Source of the DNA: Sphingomonas bacterium
GTDB lineage: Bacteria > Pseudomonadota > Alphaproteobacteria > Sphingomonadales > Sphingomonadaceae
Assembly: GCA_026785965.1 (NCBI GenBank)
Contig: JAJAYY010000198.1
Location: forward strand, 1 to 6,954
DNA: 6,954 bases
Reading direction: 5' to 3'
The notes beneath the pieces were generated by a model. It had not been told where the DNA came from and ran no database searches. It saw only the letters and a list, made by a program, of their open reading frames with translations. Shown piece after piece: positions 1 through 5,736 of the stretch (within the stretch, counting starts at the first letter, position 1; every line of letters begins with the position of its first letter). The position numbers were made by a program, and so were the translations under genes.

Positions 1-273
1 GCGCTGGCATGCGTCGAGCAGGTCGCCGGCAAAGACGTGTCGCCGCGCGACAGCGAAGCGCGCTTGGCGCTTGGATTTCCGGGAGCCAGTCCGCCGGTGC
101 AGCGCTGTTTCGACGCGCGATCGGCCAAGGTCGCGAGCGCCGCTGCGGCGGGACTCGAAGCGATCGCTCGCCAGCAGGACCACGGCGCGGCGCCCAATCC
201 GGCGGCGCTCGCCCAGCTTGAGCGCGACCTCGCCGCGGGGCTCGATTCAATCGATATCTTGTTCAGCCTCTAG
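1..273 (+). CDS. C-terminal fragment of an unrecognised protein
   Basis: This is an open frame from the first base of the window to a TAG stop at 271-273, giving 90 visible residues; the start lies off the left edge. It is probably coding because the frame is open to the edge, is rich in Ala, Asp and Glu in a way typical of a soluble protein, and is the only gene-like frame here. The visible part has two cysteines (residues 4 and 37) and an Ala/Leu/Glu-rich C-terminal half that looks helical, ending in the hydrophobic tail DILFSL. I recognise no domain and assign no function. A GTG codon at 37 and other apparent starts are probably internal. It converges with the sulfurtransferase gene across a 64-bp gap and so is not part of the minus-strand operon. 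Confidence 0.6.
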   Translation, partial: ALACVEQVAGKDVSPRDSEARLALGFPGASPPVQRCFDARSAKVASAAAAGLEAIARQQDHGAAPNPAALAQLERDLAAGLDSIDILFSL

Positions 274-315
274 AGTTTGTTTTAGTTAGACGGCACCAGC
301 CCGGGCCGGAGCCGC

Positions 316-331
316 TTCCACGAAAGTGGAA
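316..331. terminator. Hairpin with GAAA loop in the convergent gap
   Basis: The convergent gap at 274-337 contains a perfect 6-bp inverted repeat, TTCCAC (316-321) and GTGGAA (326-331), around the tetraloop GAAA on the plus strand. A 2-nt bulge would allow the stem to extend by the flanking GC pair. In plus-strand RNA the C-GAAA-G arrangement is a GNRA-type tetraloop, known to be unusually stable. It lies 7 nt past the sseA stop codon and about 43 nt past the plus-strand stop, where a shared bidirectional terminator would be expected. No T-run follows the stem on either strand, so it is not a canonical intrinsic terminator. It may instead be a 3'-end stabilising hairpin or one copy of a dispersed repeat. 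Confidence 0.45.
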
Positions 332-337
332 CAGCCT

Positions 338-1171
338 CTAGGCCGAACCGACCTGCTTTGGGGTCGCCGGATCGGCACCCCATTCGGACCAGCTGCCATC
401 GTAAAGCCTCGCATCGCGCCCGCCCAACCGCCGCGCTGCGAACAGCAGGCTGGTCGCGGTCACGCCCGATCCGCAGCTGGCGATGAACGGGGCCTCGGGG
501 TCGATCCCGGCGGCGGCGAACGCGGCACGCAATTCCTCCTCCGGCTTCAACGTGCCGTCGTCGCGGTAGAGCGCGGCGAACGGCAGGTTGCGCGCGCCGG
601 AGATATGGCCGGCGGCAACGCCAGGGCGCGGATCGGGCGCGCTGCCGTCGAACCGCGCCTGGCCGCGCGCATCGAGCACGGGCAAATCGGCACCGCCGAG
701 CAGCGCCTGCTTGGTGACGATCGAGGCACTGTGATCAACCGCGTCGAAGCGCGCGGGGCGAGGCCGCGCCGGGCCGGTCTCGATCGGGCGACTCTCGGCG
801 CGCCATTTGGCCAGCCCGCCATCAAGCAGTGCGACCCGCTCGGCGCCGAACTGGCGCAGCATGAACCAGCCGCGCGTCGCGCTGCGCAGCGGGCTGTTGT
901 CGTAAACGACAATCCGGTCGTCGCGGCCAACCCCGAGCGAGACCATCGCCGCGCCGAACGCGGCACTGCTCGGCAGCATGTGCGGTAATGGATTGTCGTG
1001 ATCACTAAGCGCTTCGATGTCGAACAGTCGCGCGCCGGGGATATGGCCCGCGGCAAATTCGGTCGCGGCATCGCGGCCCGAGCCGGGCATGAACAGCGAC
1101 GCATCGACGATCGCGAGGTCGGACTCGCCGAGCGCTTGCTCGAGCCAGGCAGTCGAAATAAGGTCGTCCAT
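338..1171 (-). CDS. sseA: 3-mercaptopyruvate sulfurtransferase (tandem rhodanese)
   Basis: This 277-residue cytoplasmic enzyme of the rhodanese/MST family is predicted to transfer sulfur from 3-mercaptopyruvate to a thiol or cyanide acceptor, using a cysteine persulfide. It has two rhodanese domains: an inactive N-terminal one (about residues 5-130) and a catalytic C-terminal one (about 150-270). The active loop is CGSGVT with the nucleophile Cys233. The CGSGVT form is typical of mercaptopyruvate sulfurtransferases, whereas thiosulfate sulfurtransferases have CRKGVT. The second domain also shows the family stretches DARGQARF (167-174) and AGHISGARNLP (187-197). The length is normal for the family. 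The frame is open upstream to 1486, but that part lies antiphase inside queF. The ATG at 1171 is chosen because it begins the rhodanese homology (MDDLIST) and has an AGGGGA ribosome site 5 nt before it. It starts 2 nt after the queF stop, so translation is probably coupled. Confidence 0.9.
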   Translation of the reverse strand: MDDLISTAWLEQALGESDLAIVDASLFMPGSGRDAATEFAAGHIPGARLFDIEALSDHDNPLPHMLPSSAAFGAAMVSLGVGRDDRIVVYDNSPLRSATRGWFMLRQFGAERVALLDGGLAKWRAESRPIETGPARPRPARFDAVDHSASIVTKQALLGGADLPVLDARGQARFDGSAPDPRPGVAAGHISGARNLPFAALYRDDGTLKPEEELRAAFAAAGIDPEAPFIASCGSGVTATSLLFAARRLGGRDARLYDGSWSEWGADPATPKQVGSA

Positions 1172-1173
1172 GA

Positions 1174-1620
1174 TTATCCCCTGCCGCGGTAGGGTGCCAC
1201 TCCTTGGTCGGGCACCCACAGCCCCGCAGGCGGTGCGCCAGTCTGCCAGAAGACATCGATCGGGATTCCGCCGCGCGGATACCAATAGCCGCCGATCCGA
1301 AGCCATAGCGGCTTCATTTCGTCGACCAGCCGCTGGCCGATGCCGACCGTCACATCCTCGTGAAAGCCGCAGTGATTGCGGAAAGACCCGAGGTAGAGCT
1401 TCAACGACTTGGATTCGACAACTGTCTCGGCGGGCGCATAATCGATCACCAGATGCGCGAAATCGGGCTGGCCGGTGACCGGGCACAGCGAGGTAAATTC
1501 GGGCACGGCGAAGCGCACCAGATAGAGCGAACCCAGTCGCGGGTTGGGCACGTAGTCGAGGGTCGCCTCGCCCGGCGAGGCTGGAAGTGTGCTCGACTGG
1601 CCGAGGTGGAGCGCCTCCAT
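1174..1620 (-). CDS. queF: NADPH-dependent 7-cyano-7-deazaguanine reductase QueF
   Basis: This 148-residue protein is the short, single-domain (type I, Bacillus-like) QueF. It reduces the nitrile of preQ0 to the amine preQ1 with NADPH, a cytoplasmic step in queuosine synthesis for tRNA position 34. The visible signatures are the catalytic Cys46 and Asp53 in the stretch CPVTGQPD (46-53), the QueF motif ESKSLKLY (69-76) that binds NADPH, and the substrate-binding HCGFHE (83-88, with Glu88). The length fits a T-fold unimodular enzyme; the longer E. coli type is about twice this size. The ATG at 1618-1620 overlaps the transporter's TGA by one base (TGATG). The only SD-like sequence, GAGG, lies 13 nt upstream, so initiation probably depends on termination of the upstream gene. 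The TAA stop at 1174-1176 is followed 2 nt later by sseA. No other queuosine gene and no preQ1 riboswitch is visible. Confidence 0.95.
   Translation of the reverse strand: MEALHLGQSSTLPASPGEATLDYVPNPRLGSLYLVRFAVPEFTSLCPVTGQPDFAHLVIDYAPAETVVESKSLKLYLGSFRNHCGFHEDVTVGIGQRLVDEMKPLWLRIGGYWYPRGGIPIDVFWQTGAPPAGLWVPDQGVAPYRGRG
1177..1182 (-). promoter_or_regulatory. Ribosome binding site of sseA inside the queF end
   Basis: On the minus strand AGGGGA lies 5 nt before the ATG at 1171, formed by the last sense codons of queF just before its TAA stop. It fixes the sulfurtransferase start and shows that the two genes are translated from one message. Confidence 0.7.
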
Positions 1621-3623
1621 CAGCGAATGGCTGCCTCGCGTGGCGGGATCACGCCGTCATTGCTCAGCGGCAATGACGCCTCGCCGCGGGTCTTGACGTA
1701 GAGCCCCACGATCGAGCCCGCGAACAGGATGATCCCGACCGGCACCGCCCAGGCGAAGTCGCTGGTCAAGGCGAGCGGCGAATCGCTGTCGGTGGCGCCG
1801 ACGATCGCCGCGAAGGCAACCCCGAACAGGCTTTCGCCAACGATCAGGCCGGTCGCCATGAGCACGCCCAGCCGCTCGGCAAAGGCCGGATTGGGCGCGC
1901 TTTCGGCCCACTTATTGTAGATCCGGCCGATCGTCGCGCCGACCGGGATCAGCAACGTGAGCGACATCGGCAGATAGATGCCCATGCCCACCGCGAGCGG
2001 CGGCAGCGAGCCCTTTCCGGTCTTGCGCAAAATCTCGTCGACGATGATCACGCCGACGCCGATCGCGCCGCCGAGCCCGATCAGATTCCAATCGAGGCTG
2101 CCCCCGAGCACGCCTTGCGCGATAGCCGAGATCAAGGCGGCTTGCGGCGCAGCCAGCGCATTGGGTCCGGCGCCGGGCGCGCCCTGGAAGCCGAAGGCGT
2201 CGTTGAGGATGGTCAGGATCGGCGGGATCACGACCGAGCCGAAAATGACTCCTATGATCAGCGCGACCTGCTGCCGCCGCGGCGTCGCGCCGACCAACTG
2301 GCCGGTCTTGAGGTCCTGCAGATTGTCGTTGGCGATGGTCGCGACACCGAAAATGATCGCGGTCACGAACAAGGCGAAGGCGACCAGGCTTTGCGATGCA
2401 TCGACCCCGATATCGCGCCCGAAGATGGCGACCAGGATCAGCGAGATGCCGAGCACGGCGAGAATGCCGACCCCGGACACCGGGCTGTTCGACGCACCGA
2501 TCAGGCCCGCCATATAGCCGGTGATCGCGGCGATGATCGCGCCGGCGACGAGGATGTAAAGCAGGCTGAGGCCGATGGTGAGGGCCGGCGCGGCGGCGAT
2601 CGGGCCGCTTTGCGCGAACGCCGACAACAAGAGCCCGATCGGAATCATCGAGCCGAGGATGGTGACGCCGATGATGCCGATCGGAATGTCGCGCTCGGTC
2701 AGCGCAAGGCTGTCCTGCCCGCCAGAGGCCCGGGCGCGACTGGCGGCGAGCGCCGAGGTGACGCCCTTGACGATCGGGCCGATGATCTTGAGCAGCGTCC
2801 AGATCGCGGCGACGCCGATCGTGCCGGCGCCGATAAAGCGCACCTTGGCCCGGAACACGGTTGAAACGAGCGTGTCGAGGTCGGCGGCCGAGGCGAGCCC
2901 GGCGAGGCCGCTCTGCCACGGAACGAGCACAAACCAGCTGATGATCAGCCCGACGAGCATGGCGATGCCGACCGCCATGCCGACGAGGTGCCCGACCCCG
3001 ATCAGCGCCATCGACAGGCTGGTCGAGACGGTGGTCGCACCAGCGCCGAACTTGAAGCTTTTGGCGGCCTCGGTGGCGGCGAACTTGGTCTGGGCGATGA
3101 GCGCGTAAGCCGCCGCTACGATCGAGCTCCACATGATCATGCGAAGGCCGCGCTTATTCTCCTCGACCCCGCCAACCCCGAAGCCGACCTTGAGCACTTC
3201 GGCGGCAGCGACGCCTTCGGGGTAAGGCAGGTCCGAGCCAGTAACGAGCGCGCGGCGCAAGGGCACCGAATACATCACGCCGAGAATGCCGCCCAGGGCA
3301 ATCACCGCGACCGACAGCCAGAACGGGAAGCCGGTCCACCAGCCAACCATGATCAGCCCGGGCAGGACGAAGATGATCGCCGACAGCGTCCCCGCCGCCG
3401 AGGCGATCGTCTGGACAATGTTGTTTTCCTGGATCGTCGAATTGGCGAAGTAGCGCAGCACCGCCATCGAGATCACCGCGGCGGGGATCGAGGTGGCGAA
3501 AGTGATCCCGAGCTTGAGCCCGAGATAGACGTTGGCGGCGGTGAACAGCACGGTGATGATTGCACCGAGGACGATCCCGCGAAAAGTCAGTTCGCGAATG
3601 GTGGCGGGTGCGACGGTGGCCAT
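1620..3623 (-). CDS. OPT-family oligopeptide transporter
   Basis: This is a 667-residue, very hydrophobic inner-membrane protein with about 14-16 predicted membrane spans by eye, from roughly residue 15 to residue 645. It belongs to the prokaryotic branch of the oligopeptide transporter (OPT/YSL) superfamily, whose members are secondary carriers of peptides or metal chelates, usually proton-coupled. Family features are the first span ending in [10 protein letters not shown] (31-40), [16 protein letters not shown] (65-80), PYPEG (133-137), the [10 protein letters not shown] loop (379-388) and a late [10 protein letters not shown] segment (596-605). The length is normal. The frame opens at a GTG at 3662, but ATG 3623 is preferred: it begins just before the conserved ELTFRG and has AGGGA 10 nt upstream. 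The gene sits 55 nt after an amidohydrolase gene, which suggests uptake coupled to intracellular hydrolysis of peptides or N-acylated amino acids; the substrate cannot be read from the sequence. Its stop overlaps queF by 1 nt. Confidence 0.92.
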   Translation of the reverse strand: MATVAPATIRELTFRGIVLGAIITVLFTAANVYLGLKLGITFATSIPAAVISMAVLRYFANSTIQENNIVQTIASAAGTLSAIIFVLPGLIMVGWWTGFPFWLSVAVIALGGILGVMYSVPLRRALVTGSDLPYPEGVAAAEVLKVGFGVGGVEENKRGLRMIMWSSIVAAAYALIAQTKFAATEAAKSFKFGAGATTVSTSLSMALIGVGHLVGMAVGIAMLVGLIISWFVLVPWQSGLAGLASAADLDTLVSTVFRAKVRFIGAGTIGVAAIWTLLKIIGPIVKGVTSALAASRARASGGQDSLALTERDIPIGIIGVTILGSMIPIGLLLSAFAQSGPIAAAPALTIGLSLLYILVAGAIIAAITGYMAGLIGASNSPVSGVGILAVLGISLILVAIFGRDIGVDASQSLVAFALFVTAIIFGVATIANDNLQDLKTGQLVGATPRRQQVALIIGVIFGSVVIPPILTILNDAFGFQGAPGAGPNALAAPQAALISAIAQGVLGGSLDWNLIGLGGAIGVGVIIVDEILRKTGKGSLPPLAVGMGIYLPMSLTLLIPVGATIGRIYNKWAESAPNPAFAERLGVLMATGLIVGESLFGVAFAAIVGATDSDSPLALTSDFAWAVPVGIILFAGSIVGLYVKTRGEASLPLSNDGVIPPREAAIR

Positions 3624-3678
3624 GGTCTCGGTTTCCCTAAGGTTCACGGCGGAAACAACCACAGTTCAGGCGCGGCGG

Positions 3679-4890
3679 CTAGCCCCAACCGTGCGCCAGG
3701 AAACGCGTGGCGAAAGCGCAGTGGATCGCCACCCCGCGCGACAATTGCGCCTCGTCGACCATCATCCTGCTATTGTGGATTGGCGCCCGCTCGAACGGAT
3801 TGCCGTCGGGAGCCGCGACCCCGAGGATCGCCATCGCGCCGGGCAATTTCTGGAGCACATAAGCGAAATCCTCGCCGCCCATGATCGGCGCCGGGATCGC
3901 ATGATAGGCCGCCTCACCGAACAGGTCGCGGGCACAGTCACGGATCAGCGCCACCGCGCGCGGATCATTGAGCGTCGGCGGATAGCCCGGCTCGATGCTC
4001 ACTTCGGCAGTACAGCCGTGGGCTGCGGCAATGTTGGTCAGGATGCGCTTGAACGCCGCCTGCGATGCCAAGCGCTGCGCTTCGGACAAGGTCCGCAGCG
4101 TGCCGAGCAGCTCGACAGTGTCGGGGATGACATTGTGGGTCGATCCCGCAGCGATGCGCGTGATCGACAGGATTGCCGGGTCGGTGAAGGTCGTGCGCCG
4201 GGCGATGTGAGTCTGCAACGCAAGCACCGCCTCGCACGCCACCGGCAACGGATCGATCGAGTCATGGGGCATCGCGGCATGCCCGCCCTTGCCGGTCACC
4301 GTCGCGCCGAGCGTGTCGGTGGCGGCGAGCAATGCACCGTCGCGGCAGGCGATGATTCCGCCCGGGACATTGGGAAAGATATGCAGCGCGAACGCGGCCT
4401 CGGGGGTGGGATCGTCGAGCAAACCTTCCTCGATCATCACCCGCGCGCCGTGATGGCCTTCCTCACCCGGCTGGAACATGAACAATATCGTTCCGTCGAA
4501 GCTGTCGCGGCGCTCGGATAGCACCCGCGCTGCGCTCGCCAGCATCGCCGAATGGGTATCGTGTCCGCAGGCGTGCATTTGACCGGGGTTGCGGCTGGCG
4601 AAATCGAGCCCGGTTTCTTCATGGATCGGCAGCGCATCCATGTCGCCGCGCAGAAGTACGGTTCGGCCCGGCTTGGCGCCGTCGAGCCGGGCTATGAAGC
4701 CGCTGGTGCGGACGCTGTCGCGGTAGGTTAGCGGAAGGCCGGCGAGTGCTGCCTTGATCTTTTCGTGGGTGCGCGGGGTGTCGAGTCCAAGCTCGGGATC
4801 GGCGTGAATCGCGCGGCGCAACGCCAGCAGCGCTTGCGAGTCGGCGGCGGCGCGATCTGCCCAGTCGGTGAGGGGTGGGAGGATCGTCAT
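3679..4890 (-). CDS. M20-family metal-dependent amidohydrolase
   Basis: This 403-residue protein resembles the M20D branch (hippurate hydrolase, N-acyl-L-amino-acid amidohydrolase, IAA-amino-acid hydrolase). Such enzymes cleave the amide bond of N-acyl amino acids with two metal ions. Visible motifs are RGDMDALP (81-88), the metal site HACGHD with Cys108 and His110, PGEEG (141-145) with the catalytic Glu143 and ligand Glu144, the ligand His170 in FALH, the dimerisation-domain start GKGGHAAMPH (200-209), and GGEDFAY (338-344) plus IHNS with His372 near the end. All expected ligands are present, so it should be active. There is no signal peptide, indicating a cytoplasmic enzyme. The ATG at 4890 is the only upstream start in frame and has AGGG 7 nt before it. 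The position just before an OPT transporter suggests it processes imported substrate. Without biochemical data, hippurate hydrolase, acylase and dipeptidase remain alternatives. Confidence 0.93.
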   Translation of the reverse strand: MTILPPLTDWADRAAADSQALLALRRAIHADPELGLDTPRTHEKIKAALAGLPLTYRDSVRTSGFIARLDGAKPGRTVLLRGDMDALPIHEETGLDFASRNPGQMHACGHDTHSAMLASAARVLSERRDSFDGTILFMFQPGEEGHHGARVMIEEGLLDDPTPEAAFALHIFPNVPGGIIACRDGALLAATDTLGATVTGKGGHAAMPHDSIDPLPVACEAVLALQTHIARRTTFTDPAILSITRIAAGSTHNVIPDTVELLGTLRTLSEAQRLASQAAFKRILTNIAAAHGCTAEVSIEPGYPPTLNDPRAVALIRDCARDLFGEAAYHAIPAPIMGGEDFAYVLQKLPGAMAILGVAAPDGNPFERAPIHNSRMMVDEAQLSRGVAIHCAFATRFLAHGWG

Positions 4891-4937
4891 GATGCGACCC
4901 TATCCCGGCGCAGCGGCGCGGACAACGCGACACTGCT

Positions 4938-5264
4938 CTACTGCGGTTTCGACGCGGAAACGCTATCGCGGTACCGTTCCTCCGAAGTCAGCACATAATC
5001 GGCGACGTCACTCTGCGCATTGGCGTTGGCGGCGGCGCGCTTGCCGCCCATCGCGACATCATAATTGACCAGCGCCTTGGCGAGCGCGGCAGCTTCGGGC
5101 TGGCACGCGCCCTTGACCGCGGTCGAATAAGCCGCGGCATCCAGTTTGGCTTTGAGGCTGCTCGTCTCAAAGCCCTTGATACAGGCCGAATAAGTCTTGC
5201 GCGGCGCATCGAGCGTTCGCGGATTGGGGCCAGCCAGAGCAAGCATCATCACGACGAGCATCAT
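4938..5264 (-). CDS. Small exported hypothetical protein
   Basis: This 108-residue protein begins with a hydrophobic run (MMLVVMMLALAG) that looks like a short signal peptide with a possible cleavage after LALA, so it is probably periplasmic. The mature part has two cysteines (Cys28 and Cys54) that could form a disulfide. Its C-terminal half (about 55-100) is Ala/Lys/Asp-rich and probably helical, and there is no further membrane span. The hydrophobic run lacks the usual positive charge before it, so the export signal is weak. The ATG at 5264 is chosen because GGGAGG lies 5 nt upstream; the in-frame GTG at 5270 falls inside that ribosome site. I recognise no domain and no function. The stop is 47 nt from the amidohydrolase start, so the two genes are probably co-transcribed and this may be the first gene of the operon. 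Confidence 0.72.
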   Translation of the reverse strand: MMLVVMMLALAGPNPRTLDAPRKTYSACIKGFETSSLKAKLDAAAYSTAVKGACQPEAAALAKALVNYDVAMGGKRAAANANAQSDVADYVLTSEERYRDSVSASKPQ

Positions 5265-5269
5265 ATCCA

Positions 5270-5275
5270 CCTCCC
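5270..5275 (-). promoter_or_regulatory. Ribosome binding site of the small exported protein
   Basis: On the minus strand GGGAGG lies 5 nt before the ATG at 5264. It is the strongest Shine-Dalgarno match in the window and rules out the GTG at 5270 as the start. The 84-nt stretch upstream (5265-5348) is locally A/T-richer, with a TTGAGC-like hexamer near 5320, so an operon promoter is possible here, but I cannot identify a convincing -10 box. Confidence 0.65.
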
Positions 5276-5348
5276 GGATGTCCTCATCTTGACGCGAGTG
5301 TGACTCTTTTTGGGCTCAAAGAATAGGGGGCCAGCGCGGACGCGGAAA

Positions 5349-5726
5349 TCAGCCGATCGTGATACCCGACGGGACCGGCGAAGAGTGGCGGCGGACAACC
5401 CGCCAATCGCTGCCTTCGCGCACCCACACGTCGGTCAGCAGGACACGCTCGTCGATCAATTGGCCTAGGTAGCGGACCTTCCACTGGGCATCGACCGTGG
5501 CGACGAGCACATCGTGGAGCGCGACGCATTCGGTGACCCGGACCTCAAGGCTGGCGATATCCATCCGTCGCAGGGCGATGATCCATTGTTCAAGATCGAC
5601 CGCGACCGATCCGGTCGAGCGGATTCCGACCAGCTTGAACTGCGGGTGGATCAGCCGGCGTAGCTCTTCTTAGTCCTTGGCGATGTGCGCGTCGCGCCAC
5701 TCGCCCTCGAGCGTCCCGACATCCAT
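5349..5726 (-). pseudogene. NTF2-like (DUF4440/SnoaL-type) gene with an in-frame stop
   Basis: Reading from ATG 5726 to the TGA at 5349-5351 gives 125 codons that together look like a complete NTF2-like domain of normal length, but codon 19 (5670-5672) is TAA. The first part reads EGEWRDAHIAKD, the usual first helix of DUF4440 proteins. It is followed directly, in the same frame, by EELRRLIHPQFKLVGIRSTG and then by the C-terminal strands VWVREGSDWRVVRRHSSPV, which are typical of the family. Homology-like sequence continues on both sides of the stop without a frame change, so a single nonsense substitution is the simplest explanation. A restart at ATG 5564 would give 71 residues lacking the first helices and has no good ribosome site. 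The gene starts 10 nt after the DUF853 stop without an SD sequence, so it was probably coupled to it. Function is unknown; family members range from isomerases to non-enzymatic domains. A sequencing error cannot be excluded. Confidence 0.72.
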
Positions 5727-5736
5727 GCAAGGCGTG

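Noticed and set aside
326..988. Plus-strand open frame of 220 codons opposite sseA
   Set aside because: It is the antisense shadow of a clearly identified sulfurtransferase and has an Arg/Ala-rich composition without domain features.
1172..1486. Possible 105-residue N-terminal extension of the sulfurtransferase
   Set aside because: The frame is open to 1486, but the extension overlaps queF in another frame. The rhodanese homology starts at ATG 1171, which has a good ribosome site.
1174..1700. preQ1 riboswitch or queuosine gene cluster near queF
   Set aside because: The sequence before queF is coding sequence of the transporter with only a 1-nt overlap, leaving no room for a leader. No other queuosine gene is present in the window.
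1912..3132. Minus-strand open frame of 406 codons inside the OPT gene
   Set aside because: This is an alternative frame of the transporter. It is extremely rich in Arg, Asp and His with no hydrophobic core, while the transporter frame has clear family motifs.
2988..4521. Long plus-strand open frames of 298 and 329 codons (2988-3884 and 3532-4521)
   Set aside because: They lie antisense to the OPT and amidohydrolase genes, are dominated by Arg, Gly, Ala and Asp without any recognisable motif, and are the expected by-product of high-GC third positions on the opposite strand.
5284..5529. Minus-strand open frame of 81 codons overlapping the DUF4440 remnant
   Set aside because: It is an Arg/Pro-rich out-of-frame shadow of the NTF2-like sequence and has no ribosome site worth noting.
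5670..5672. Programmed recoding at the in-frame stop of the DUF4440 gene
   Set aside because: The codon is TAA, not TGA, so selenocysteine is excluded, and I see no downstream readthrough structure. A nonsense mutation or sequencing error is simpler.
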